NCBI GenBank assembly: GCA_036785705.1
Contig: JAWUZG010000332.1
Location: 2,232,001-2,296,000, forward strand
Direction: 5' to 3'
Source: Acanthornis magna
Lineage: Eukaryota > Chordata > Aves > Passeriformes > Acanthizidae
DNA length: 64,000 nt
Shown piece by piece: positions 1 through 12,700 of this stretch. The position numbers and the translations under genes were made by a program. The notes beneath the pieces are model-generated. The model saw nothing but the letters and a program-made list of their open reading frames with translations, ran no database searches and was not told the origin of the DNA. Within the stretch, counting starts at the first letter, position 1. The number at the start of each line of letters is the position of its first letter.

Positions 1-91
1 GCCTTGGGCTGTGAAACCAAAAGCTGGGCTGGTGCTTTTCCAGTTCTTGTTTAAGACATGACTGCAGTCCTGCAGATGAGCTGTTGGTCAG

Positions 92-156
92 AGGTGCCAG
101 TGACCTCCTGCAGCAAAGTCTAGCAAAGACTTTTCTGCAGGAGGTCACGGGCACCT
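92..156 (+). ncRNA. 30-bp near-perfect hairpin (candidate small RNA precursor)
   Basis: Bases 92-121 and 127-156 are reverse complements at 28 of 30 positions, separated by a 5-nt loop (122-126, agcaa). The two non-pairing positions are internal. The shared core is CTGCAGGAGGTCAC on the second arm. As RNA this gives a 65-nt stem-loop with pre-miRNA-like length but a small loop. It could equally be a recent inverted duplication with no function. No known miRNA family is recognised. Confidence 0.35.
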
Positions 157-3100
157 GGTGGCATCTCACTGTCCTGGAGGGCTGGCCTGAGTGACGCGCA
201 CATGCCTGGAGGCTTGGTTGAAGCAGCTGTACGTCAGGGCACTTTTACCTTGTACCTTTTAAGACTCAGGGCAGTCCTGGGAAACCTCTGCATGGTGGCG
301 CTTTTGGGGAAATCATCTAAGATTAAATAATCTGAAGAATTTTGTGATTTAACTGTTGCTGCCCCTGTGGTATCGTGGAAAAAAGAATCAAGGTACTCTG
401 CATTACTGGAATTTCAGGTTAAAATCTCTAAGGCAGTTCTTCTGAAGAGGTGGGGGAAAAGACTCAAAACCCTACTCTGTTTTCCCTTTTGTAAGAGGAA
501 GCTCACATACCAGTCTGGTTTTTTTTGGTAGGTCTGTTTGAAATTAGATAATTCAGGAATTGAATACAGTGTGACAGGAGAGCAAACCTTATTGAGCTGG
601 GGGAGAGCATTTGTCATTCCTAGTTTTAAAACTAAGCACAACCTTTCAGGTCTGCACCAGTACATACCAGTTAGTAAACCATGCCAGAGAGCTGTCTCAG
701 TTGCTTTCCTAACACTGAGGGTGCATCTGCTCTGGAAGCTGCTGTGCCAGTGGCCAGACAGAAAATACCAGTGATGTCTCAAAACTTTAGCACCAGCTGC
801 TGCCTGTTCTTAAACATCAGCATGAGCAGCACTTGAGCAACAGAATGCCCTGAGTGAGATTTCAGCTTTCATGAGAAATGAGGATTAGAGGTCGGAATCT
901 GTTCCAGTGTTGTGCTGCCCTTTACACCAGGTTTAGGGGAACCTCTACTCTCCTCCAGACTGTCTTGTAAGAGGATAAATTTCTTTTCTTCTCCTTTCCT
1001 TTCAACCCAGAAGCTTCAGGATGCACTGAGAATTTGTAGATGCCTGATAATCTGTCCCACTCTCGAATATTTGTGTTGTACTCTCTGCTGGCATGGTGGT
1101 GTAAGCAGTTTTTCCTGGGTTATTTCAGATGGAGCTGACTGAATTTCTCATTTCATTTCAATCAGTGGGCTCCTGTTGAGAGTGAAAGCTATTGAAATAG
1201 GAGCAATTGTGGTTTAAATTCGGTGAAGTTACTAAACGACATCAGATGTTTTCAGTTTTGGGAGGCAGCAGTGCCTTAGTTGGTGGCCCTTCATTTCTTG
1301 AAGGCTCTTGTACTGTGAAGGGGTGGGAGATGTTCATTAAATGAAAGCCCCGGTTCTTAATTTGCTGCCTAAATTCCCTTCCTACTGCCTATGGAGGTTT
1401 TTCCAGTCTGAACCTCCAAAGCAGAGCTTGGGTGAAGAGATTTGCCAAGTTTGAGGGCCAATTCTTGTGGTGTCACATGTAAGATCTTGTGTATTTAAAA
1501 TAGTTGGGGCCACCTATTTACTCAGGAAGATTCAGCTTTGCTGAGCCCAAGGATTTTGGTGGAGAAAAGCCAGGCATACCATATAGAGAGCACCATCATC
1601 TAGCCATGCCCTTCTAGGCTTCATTTGAAATGCTGCGGAGTATTGTCTCCTCCGCATTATTCTGATCTTTAAGCTTTTCATCCCCAGTCTGCAAACTGCC
1701 TTTTTAAAAGGTTTAGCAATGTGAGCGTTGTGCTAAAATTTCGTATGTAACTGTCTACTCCTTGGATTACTTGCTTAAATGTAGAATAACTAATCACTGG
1801 AATGAAGCTACCATAGCTAACTTAAATGTGAGAATCCTCCAAAATAAAAGGGCTGGAAGAAGGGAGGGCAATGAAAGGCAGCAGGAACAAAAGGCGCTGT
1901 GCTCTTCTGTAGATGAAAATCAGTAACCATAAGGAGAAGAGAGAAAAATTCTCCAAGATAGAAAAACCTGGGGAGAGAAATGCTCTTTCATCAGTGCCAA
2001 CAGCATAGGTCATGCAGCTGAAGGCTGCTAGTTTGATGCCTGTTGTTGCCTTTCTTTGCTGATATCTAGCTAAGCACGCTGTCATATATATGTGAATGTG
2101 CTGCTTTCTCGTGTTTGCGTTCCCCAAAATAGCTGACTGCTTTATAAGGAACAGGCAGCTCAGTGTGCGCCCATAGAAACTGCTGATGACCATTTTCCAC
2201 GAGTACAGAAGTGAGTGACAAAAATGCAGTCTTCAAAGTCAGCCAAGTCATCCAATGCCATCTCTGGGAACAGGTGTCCTAATGGGTAAGACTTGTGCTG
2301 TTCTTGCTTTTTTCCACAGTAATTGGTTTATATAGGTTTAACATATAGGGAGAAAAGGACAGCAAGTAAGATGATTATGACATTTAAAATTATTTTAATT
2401 TATTAATATCAAGTGTCTTCCAAGATGAGTTAGCACAGGATGCACCTGTAGCTGGTAAAAGGGGTTTGGAGCTGACATGCATTACACTGCTTCAGTTATA
2501 AAAAATCATGCTTTATTTATTTATTTAGGTTGATTTTTTCCCCCCTGGACTCCCCAGATGAGCCTGGTTTTGGATGTCTTCGTTGCTTTGGAGACTGCAG
2601 GGACTGCCTTCAGAGCCAGTGTGCTCACAGTTGTGTAAGCTCCCCTCACACTGGGGAGGGTAACTGGAAACAACAGGTGTGATGCTTTTTAACAAGGGCA
2701 TTACTGCTAAAGGTGTGGTATGCACACCTCTGCAGTGACAGAGGATGTTGGCAGTGATTTTAAAATGAAAAGAAGTATTATTTTAACTTACTTCCCTATG
2801 GAACATTAAAAAAAAGGAAAAATGTGAAGCTTTATTCGGCTCAGCAGCTATTTAATGCATCTTGGGGAATTCTGAGTCTTTAAAAGATCAGAAATGCTTT
2901 TGAAGAAATCTCCGTAAATCATGTTGTTTAGAAATATGTAGGTTGAGCTTCATCTTCTGCTCTGGCAAGGTCATCTTGCTCACAAGATCACTCCTTTAAC
3001 TTTGCCTCAAAAACTGACAGCATGTGAAGTTAGTGACACTGCCACTGACTAGAAACTTGTTTGGCAACGGAATCAACAATTCCATCTCTATGTAGGTCAT

Positions 3101-5961
3101 ATATTTTCGTATCAAAGTAGTTATCTTGATCTCCATCCAGCAGAATGGCAGGAAATTGGCTAGTAGATTCCAGAAGATGTGGGTTTGACAGGGGAGAGAT
3201 GGCTGCACTGTTGGGCACCTGGGGCAGGTGCTTGGTGCTGTTGTTGTTGGGGCACCTTAAGCTGCTGCTGCTGCCAGGGTAAAATTCTGTATTAGTGCAG
3301 GGAATGAGGTCTGGAGGCTGGTCGGGCTGAAAAATGCCGTTTTGCTGTCTGGGTTCATTATACAGAAACAGTTGAAGTGTGCTTGTGCAAAAACTTGTGG
3401 TGGCACAGCTGGGGCTGAGGCGGGAGGCTTAGAGGAGTGGGAGTGGGGCTGGTTCTGGTGGCAACCCGGGAATGCTGCTGAGGGTGCACTTGTGAAACTG
3501 TCCCCAGGCACTTGACCTGGTCAGGCTCTCTGCCAGCCCAGCTGAGGAGGTGTTCCCAGATACTTAGCTCTGCCCCATGATTTCTGATCGAGTTTTACAG
3601 GAAGAATGGATTTTCGCTTGCTGCAGTCCATGTGAAATGAGCAATGAGGCAGAGCATTTCCTAAAGATATTCTTTGCAGGGCATCTTCCTTCATAGCACG
3701 GTTATGATGGGAAGATGAGTTTGCAGCAAAATTTTCCGTGTCTGAATCTGATTTAAATTCCTGTAGATTGTGCCAGAAAGTTTATTGGAAGATGCGGGAA
3801 AAATTATCCATAGGAGTTTAATGAAATAACTTGTACGCAAAGAAGTGATGTTTGCTAGGTGGCTCAGGGGGATCTTGTCACTGATCCATCCCTGCACCTT
3901 TTGGGACTGGCTCCAATCTCAGTCCTTTAGTGAATGCTTGCTGCTGTGTGCTCCTGGAGGTGGCTGCAGGCTGCCAGGGCTGTCCCTGCTCTGTGCTCAG
4001 CATTCCGAGAAGCGTCACCGCCCCACAGCGCGTTCCTGCACGCGTCACGGGCACTGCTGAGCTCATGTCTGACAGGAGGGAGCTGTTCTGGGCTGGGCTT
4101 GGCACTCGGCTGTGTCGTGTGGGACACCTTCTAGCCTTTCTCAGAGAGAGGGAGAGACCCTACAGCTGGCTTGGGAAAGCCTTGCTGCTTTGCCTGTGCC
4201 GGGGCTGGCTGCCTGAACCCTGTGGCCTTGAGTGCTGCACCAGCAGGGCAAGTGTTAGCTGGAATAATGAATCAATAAAGAGGGGTGGCAGCAGCTTGGC
4301 AGAGGCAGGTGGAGGTATGTAGACTAGTGCTGCTGCGTACACCTGCAGCAGAGCTATGCAGATTGACCACTTCCTTGGAGAGAAATACTTTTTATGCTGG
4401 CTGGTTGCCATTTGTGAGACCTGTTTAGTAAGGTTACGTGCTTTGCTTGTGGTAATGAGGACTTGGCTTTATTTGAGCAGTTTAAGCTCAGTTGTTGTTC
4501 ACAGAGCCTAAGGTTACTGCTCCCTCCTCCCTTTAAAGCTACATGCATAGATAATTGGCTGAACAAACAGTGGGCAAAACTGCTCCCCGCAGAATAATAA
4601 CTGCTTTTCACTGCCACTCACTCAGTGAAGTGGCATCTGGAAGACTCTCCAGATAGTCACAGGAGGTTTGGTGTGTTACAGGAAGAGGCAAAGAAGCCAA
4701 ATCCTACAGCTGTCAGTGTTCTCTGTATTTTCATGCTCTTGGATGGGTTCTCCTGGCTTGGTTTGTTCTCAGTTTATGCTGATACTTACGGCTTCCACCC
4801 CAGCCACAATGTTCTGCAGCATAAGTACCCAACACATTTAAAAAGCAGATGAATTGCTTTCTCAATCTCATAGAGGTGCTGTGGGGATTAATTAGTTCTG
4901 ACAAAGTGCTTTCTGGCTGAGATGTCAAACTGATGTTTCAGGACTAATGGTATTGTTTAGTGAAACTGTTTAGTTCTCCTCAAATGCCTAATTACTATTT
5001 TAGAAGAATGTACTCTATGGAGGGAAGCTTTATTGATTTAAAGCACGCAATAAACAGTATTGATTTGCAAGAGGCAGTCATTCATATCTTCTCTGTGAAG
5101 AATTGAGATGTAAGGTGGTCACACAGCTACTTTGAACTGAAATGTAAGTGAAACTATTGCTGAAATGACCCTGCACCAGCTTGCAGATTTCTAATATGTG
5201 ACTTTCAACTGCATTAATAGCCTTGTGCTCAGAACAAGGGCAGTCCCCTGCTAAGGAGAGGATTCTCTGCTATTTCAACTTTCACAACCCCACCCCACAG
5301 GGAGGATGACCTGCAGGGGAACAGCAGTGGGTAACATAACCTTCTGGACCCTTAGAGCAGCACAGCAGAATGTGGGTAGCCCCAGCACTGCTCTGTGACG
5401 CTGTATTGTGGATAACTTAGTGGTTAATTTTGCTTGGGCTAGGCACAACTTTTGCTGTCATGAGCCAGCTGAGCCCCTGCAGCTCCTGCAAGCCATGCTG
5501 GTGGCACAGCTGCACAGGCTGTCCCCTCGGCCATGCAGCCTCCAGGCCATCCAGTGCCTGAATCCCATGGGACATCCTTCCAGGGGCTCGGGCAGGCTGG
5601 CACCATGCCTTGGCAGCAGAAACCTCTTGCACCACGGCACTTGATCCCTGAGAGAACAGGAGGAGTCATTTCCCAACATCTTCGTCCTGGACACTTGCTC
5701 CAGAGTTGGCATGTTTGAAACACTGAGTATATATTTGAACTGCTTATCCAAATTATCTCAAAGGGGATTTGGGTGGGGATGATAATGGAAAATATTTGAC
5801 TGTCACATGTGATGCAGCTCTGCAAATTATCCAGCTTGTTTCCTTTGAGGTATCTCAGGTTGGTGGCCTGTCTGGGGTGGTGCTAGGTATTTTAGAAAAA
5901 ATAGTAAGTTAGGATGATGTACTGCATCTAATTCCAGGTGAGCTTTTCATATTGAATTGTG

Positions 5962-5977
5962 TTTTTTTTTTTTTTTT
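5962..5977. repeat. poly-T run (16)
   Basis: A homopolymer of 16 T lies in intron 1, in an AT-rich surround. No element attached to it was recognised. Confidence 0.9.
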
Positions 5978-8330
5978 AAATAAGTATTCTTAACATTAAT
6001 AACATTTGCTATTGCAGAGTTTTGGCATGATTAAAATGTATATTAAATCATCACTTTGAACAGGCTTATTTGTTGGAGCATGGATGTGGTGATGCTCAGG
6101 TGTATTTGATTAGTGGTGTGTTAACCCTGCAGAGGATAAGGAGGTTAAATTCTTCTGTTCAGTATATTATTCAGCATTTCTCAACATCTGGTCTCTCTCC
6201 ACTTCAGCTGTCAGTTGACCCACTTGTTTAGATTTTTCTGAAATTCCTTAAAGTCATCTCCACATCCAGCTAACCTAAATAGCTTGTCAGCCAGCAAGGC
6301 AGTAAGCCAGGTCTGCTATTTGTCTTTTCTTATGTCACTGGGAAGGATTTCACACCACAAGGTCTGATTATCAGAGTTACACAAGTTATTGCCTTGATGG
6401 GACACTGACTGTTTAATTCTTGTATGGACACATACACAGAGGCATTAGGATGTTTAACAGCTAGTTCTCCAAAGGTTTTCCAGTATTCTAGACATAGGCA
6501 GATTTGTCTGGCAAAGAGATCTCTTTAGAGTCCTCAGTGAGTGTTACTCCATCTCATTTTAGTCTGTAAGTGCAGGAAAGTGAAATGTCACGGCTGCTGC
6601 CATGTCCCATGGTTTTCTGTGGCACTAAAGTTTTGTAAGATCTCTTAGGCTTCCTAACTTTTCTGTGTTTTGCTTTTTAAATTTGAATGTGAAAACTCAG
6701 CTGAGTTGGTCTGTAATTCAGAATAAAGGTAGATGCATTGTCATCTGTCATATGTTAATTACTCATTGACTACTGTGTGGCAGCCATGGTGAGTTTCTCA
6801 TGCAAGCAGCTTATGGATAATTCCGTTTGGAAGGTATCTGCCATCATCTCCCTGAAGCTACTGAAAGCATAACTTGAATGTGAATACTTTCTTACAGGAC
6901 ATCTTTTTTGCTTGTCTTGTATTCCTTGGGCAGTACTCCTCACTTCCTTCTTAAGATTTCTATTTGGGAGAAGATTGTGTGGATGGAAGGGGAGGGGTGT
7001 GTGGCAGGAGCCTGGCATGGTCATTTGCAAAAGGGTTGCATGGATAAAAATCTCAGTTTGCAAGGACAAATTTGCAACTGAACTCATCACAGAGTCCTCC
7101 ACTCAGGCTTGTTTTCACACATCTTTTGTAAATGCCACTCTGATCCTAAAAGCAAATGTTCTGTGTTGAATTTTCTCATCTTTATTCTCTATTTGTCCAG
7201 TAGTCTGTAGCTAATACTGCATAGCGCTTCCTGGTTTGTTTTCTCTCTGCCTCCCAGCCACAGGCTCCTGTGGTTTTGGGTGGTAGCACTGACAAGCTGT
7301 GGAGCATCCTCGGTAGCTTGGCTGGGCTGGAGGTCCTTTCTAGTGCTGTCACTGTGGGGTTGGGTCAGGTGCTATGGTGGCTCTTCCCATCGGGAAAAGA
7401 TCCCTCGATTAGTGGGGGAACACATGGCTGCAGCTGAACATGCTGCAGTTCACAGCCTGGTCTAGACCTGCCTGTTTGGGGCTGGGAGGGTTTGGTCTTG
7501 TGTCAGACCACGTCCCATCGTGTCTCGGTGGCTGCTGCCACAGCTCCAGGCAGCAAGATGGGGCTGGAGGCTCCAGTTTTCTGAACAGAGCCAAGTGACA
7601 CCAGGTCCTTGAAAGAAGGTTGCATTTGGTGCACTTAGCTCCTGGCTGTTGGGGTTTTGCTGTGTGTAGTAACAAAAATGAGAACAGCCCAAGTGGTAGT
7701 TCACACCTGTAAACCTTCTGATTGGAAATCTGCTTGTGGCACTTGCTTCAACTCTTGATGGAGCGTGGCATGTTGCTAAGTGTTCTTTGCTGTCAGATTT
7801 AATACAGAATAGATTTGCAGTGAAATAACCAAAGTTTAATGATTTTAACAATGCCCTTTAAAGGCTTTATTGTTTGAATTACTTGTCTGGAGGAGCTGGG
7901 CAGTTGTGTGGCAACAATTCTGTACTGCCTCTTACCTCTTGTTGTTGAAGACAGGCTGAAATGCTGCACTGGTCCAGCTGCCCTGTGACCAGCCCAGATG
8001 CCTGTTCAAAGGTGTAGGGAATAATGGAGTTAAGTCCGCATGAATTAGGGATTTCACAGCAGTTTTATTATTATGTTGCATTCTCCATCCTTATGGAAGG
8101 TTTACTTCCCCCTAGCTGGTGTCTTTGCAGTCAAAGGCAAGCTGTTGACCTGTCATTTTAGACCTTTGTGTTCCCAGCTCTGTTGCACTCCTTTTTCCAG
8201 TGATTGTTGCTTCAGCTTTTTCTCTCCCAAGCTGTATAACACTGTTGCTTATTTCTTATGTTTACAGGGTCTTTAGAGCCTTTCATAAGTAAGCACTTTG
8301 CCTGATGGGAGAAGGAGGTTTATGGAGTTT

Positions 8331-8343
8331 AAAAAAAAAAAAA
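8331..8343. repeat. poly-A run (13)
   Basis: This is a homopolymer of 13 A in intron 1 with no flanking element that I recognise. Confidence 0.9.
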
Positions 8344-9653
8344 GGCAAGAAATACGCTGTAGGTAATAGATTCCAAAAATGCAAATTTGTTTAAGTAACT
8401 TCTTAAAAAGAAGGGAGGGAGGAAGGAATTGAAGATTAAAACCTGTGTTTATATACATGTAGAAGCTGGAGGCAAAGCAATCCATTCATAAATATACAAT
8501 AGGATTTATGTCATGGTGAGAAGTGCTACATGCATATTCATGTGTAATTTGCAAATCCTTTAGCGATTAAATACTTTACTCCAAACTCAAGAACTAAATA
8601 ACCTTCTCGTTGAAATGAGATGTCCAAAGGCTCCAATGCTTCTCCAGTGGAGGGGAAAGGCTGGGTGGTGTAATAGATCTGATACTTTAATTTTGACTCT
8701 ATTAAAAGATTTTTGGTGTGCTTTGGGCATTATTTTATTAGTATAATCAGGAAGTTTTGAACAAAGCATGAAGCAGAGAATTGCAAGAAATATTGTAAAG
8801 CCTGTCATGCTAAGAAAAGCAAATAGGCTTAGGAACTTGTTAGGATGTTTTTCTCAGCTGATTTTAATGTCAAATACCTTTATCTAAACTTTCATATCCC
8901 ACAGGTAAGCAGAGTCAAACTAGTAACAGCTTGGGGTGCCACTGTCCTAAATAAGTAGCTTTGTGCAAATCGAAGTGAATTGCCTTTAAAGGATGTAGCC
9001 TCAGTTCTTCACAGAACACTAAAAGAGGGATATGAATACACTGTTGTCAATGCTTTTGGTTTTCAAAAGTCTTTAAGTATTGCAGACAAAGTATATCCTT
9101 TCTAATGTCATGAACAGAGTAAAATACTGGTGTGGAATAACTGTTTCCTTCACCTTGTGTTGTTGCAGCCGGTGAGTGCTCAGTGACAGTGCCTCATTCC
9201 TGGCTCGGGTGTGGTGATCAACTGGTTTATCTTGCCCGTCAGTCATGGCACTAAATGATACTGTGCAAATGGGACGGCAACCGCCAGGAATCCTGCTGGG
9301 AAAACAGAGCTCAGCCTGTGCCTCTAATGCCACCGCGATAAGGGTGGGACTTGCCATGCAATTCTGTGCTTGCCCTCATCTTCCTTGGGATCCTTTCACA
9401 GCTGGGGGTGGCAGCCCTGTGTCCCTCTGCATCCACCAGCTGCTCTACTTGTGCAGCAGAGTGGTGGCCATGTATCACTGGGCCTCTGTGGGCAATCACT
9501 AATGAGCCAGAGCTCTTAAAACTGGACCTAAGTCTGTTCAGTTCCATCTAGGTAAATTCCCTGTATACGCTTTGGGAAAGCTGTGATTTATTCTTGTATC
9601 TGGACCATCACAAAGTGTTTCTTACTGTGCTCTCTTGCTGTTCCTGATGGCTC

Positions 9654-9708
9654 ATTTTGGAATTGCTCCTTTTTCAGCTTATTTTGGAATTGCTCCTTTT
9701 TGTAGCTT
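9654..9708. repeat. 27/28-bp tandem duplication
   Basis: Two adjacent copies (9654-9680 and 9681-9708) share ATTTTGGAATTGCTCCTTTT and end in cagctt or gtagctt. They differ only near the 3' end. This is a local intronic duplication of no evident function. Confidence 0.9.
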
Positions 9709-12700
9709 CATAAGCTCTTTATCCTTTGTGCATAGTTTTTGTTGGGAGAATATAAAGCACATTGATGCTGGATAGGAGAAGCCAGCAGAATTCTCGTGTT
9801 CTTTCTTCCCCACTGAGGTTAGTCCCTCTTTGAAAGTTGTGTTGTCTGATTTAGTTTTCCTGCTCCTGCTCTGTAACAGCCCACCTGTGGGATGCTTTGA
9901 TTGAGCTGAACGAGAAGACAGAGCAGTGCACTCAATTCACTAAGGACTATATATGCATTTTTCTGGCTGGCACAGGTGTAGCAAATTGCCCTTTTAGTCC
10001 TGTTTACTTGTTTTTCTCATTCAGTCACAGGTAGTTTCTGCTCCTTGGTGATGAGAGAAGAGCCCTGGATCCCCTGTTGCTGTCTTGTGCTGTGACTGGG
10101 GGCATGTGGCAGAGGCAATGGCCCTTCTGTGCCTGGGGGCTCTGCTGTACAAAGCTGTACTTCAGCTGATTTGAAAAAATGTTTCCAGGTAACTGTGAAA
10201 AGCTGTTGCTTTTGCAATGAGCGCTGAGAATTTGTATCATCTGCCATGTCAGAGCATCAGTGTGTCTAAGCTGGTGGCTGGTCGCATAAGGACGTGAAAA
10301 TGCAACACCGAGTACTTGAAGAATATGAATTGGTGTAGTTCTGTAGAAAGCACAAAACTGAGTTAAACAAACCCAGTTCTCCTTAAGCTGACTCCTGAGT
10401 TAGTGACTTCTTGGCTTTATAGGGTGTACACTTCGCCCATCAGACAGTTCAGATGCACAGAGGGAATGTGACGTGTATGTTTCTGATTACTGTCATCAGA
10501 TGTTCAGGCTGGTTTTATGCCAGTATTTTTTATTATATGTTGATGAGGAAAGCTAGAAGAGATAAAGTTATTAACAAATCCCGTGTTTTAAATGAGTGCT
10601 GTTCAGGTAGAGGCCAGATGGGAGGTAAATTTGATTTCCTCCCTGTTTTAGTAACCCTAAGTGATTTCCTCTGGATCAATCTCAGAAGAGTGTAGTGAGC
10701 CATTGCTTACAGTATTGTAACCATTTGTAATTTTTGTGGTGGAAAAGGTAAAAATCTTTGCCCTAGAGGTTGGTTCTGGCTGTGGGGCTGAGCACAAGCC
10801 CCACTGGCAGGGCTGGAGCAAGCTGAGGAATGACTGAGCCATCCTGCTGTGGGAGGTGGCCATTCCTTTAGCCCACGTGCCCATCTGCCCATCACCAAGT
10901 TTGCTGGCATGCAGAAAACTGCTCTCTCTCTTTTTGGGCACAGTTTCTGCTGCTGCAGTCAGTTGGAACAGCCCAAGGACTGTCTGGCAGCAGTGACATG
11001 CTGAGGTGGGAGTGACCTTCCTGCCAAGCATGCTTCCCTGGAAGTCATGGCTCACTCCTGAGCTGCTGTCGGTGCAGTTGTGCTGTGCTTGCCTGGCACC
11101 ACGGGTGGTGAGTGTGGGTTCAGCCAGGCAGCTGTGTCACTTGTAGTTTGTCTTTCAAGGCAGACAGCTTAAATATCAGATTGATGCTTCCTCAGTGCTG
11201 TGCTGTGGGCTGTAATTCCATCTGCTGCGACACGGTGAAGGTGACACCCGAAAAGGTATGTGCTGCTTTCTGGATGTCCTCCCTGTCTCTTCTGCGTGCA
11301 TAACTGGAGGCACCATTTTACCTGCATGTTGGCCTTGCTCAGCGTGTGGTTGCTTGGGAGCCTTGCAAAACACTCAGTATTTTCTCTGAAGTTCTGCTAG
11401 AATTTCAATGTCGTATTTCATTCATCCTGAGCACTGCAGTTTCTGCAATATCACTGCCCTTTGTCTTCTCTGCTTTGGAACAGTAGAAGCCTCTGTTTAT
11501 ATCATCGATTTGGCAATTATTAGAAGGACATTGAATAAAGGACATTATTAGTGGAAAGGAGGAGTGTTCAAAGACCTCTGCCTCTAAGGTCTGTTTTTAA
11601 TAGTTCTGCAGATTCATCACTGATTTTGGAACTTGATAGCAAGTTGGCTCTCTGGATCAGTCTGTAGATTAGATTAAAGTTACTAGACAAGGGCAGCAGG
11701 AGTACTGTGCTTGTCAGAGAATTTCAGCTTGTCTTTGCAGGTGAGCTGAACTGTGGATAATGATTTATTTAGCTGAGCTGGTGGGAGTAAGTTAATATAC
11801 ATGTTGTGAATTCTGCATTGGTGATATAGATCAGCGTTTGGGTAGAAATGAATAAAAAGGGTAACAGTGAAACTATTTGCTGAGAAAAAAGATTACTGGC
11901 ACGGGAGTTGCATTTCATTCAGGTGCTGATGGTGAAGTAGTACTGAGTTAAGCAGCAAATTTCAAACCTGTAAGCTCTCATGATGGCTTGCTTAATAGCG
12001 GGTGTACGGTACTGTGTAAGGCACAGTGTCAGATCCATTAAACACAGCTTTGATGTAAGGATGAAAATGAATAGCTGAGATATTTTAGGTAATTGCCTTG
12101 AGCAACAGTGATGGTTGTATTCTAGCAGCTTCAGTGAGTTATAAACAAGCTTCAGCTGAGGCCAGATCAAGCAACTGAAGATTTGCACAGTGCCTGGTGT
12201 GGTTTGCCTGGAGAGCAGCACACATGCTGTGTGCAGGCTGTACTCCTGAATTCCTCGTTTTCTGTACCCACAGAGTTGTGGGTGTTCAGATAACACTTTC
12301 CACCTCCCCAGCTGCTTTAGTTTTACCTCAAGTGTCTTGCAACAAATACTGGTTTTGACTGAGGGAGACTGACTCATTCAGCTTCTTATCCCTTGGCATA
12401 TATAAAGGCTACAAAACGTGGTAGTGATGGAGAAAAAGTGTTACTGAGGGATCTTGGCAAGAAATACTACTTTACACTGTCTGAAAAAAAAAAACCCAGC
12501 TTTTTCCTTTTTTTATTTGAGTGGAAGAAGGGAAAGCACAACTGAGGTAACTTGGACCGGGATGTCTTTTTAACAGTGCCGCATATAAAAATTTTGGATT
12601 ATGCATAGAGAAGACTGGCTTTGAAGTAGCTTGTTTTTCAGAACCTTGCTTTTTGAATTTCAGGGGAAGGTACTAGTGACCTGGGGCATTCCATGCCCCA

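Noticed and set aside
1626..1662. short stem-loop GCGGAG...CTCCGC
   Set aside because: It has only 7-9 pairs with a bulge, which is expected by chance in a window this size.
4000..4060. small CpG cluster around 4.0 kb
   Set aside because: It covers only a few dozen bases with about 8 CpGs, too short to argue for a promoter. The patch at 14.8 kb is clearly stronger.
11919..12377. 152-codon - strand open frame in intron 1
   Set aside because: It is rich in Cys, Leu and Ser without domain pattern and is consistent with chance in a 27-kb intron.
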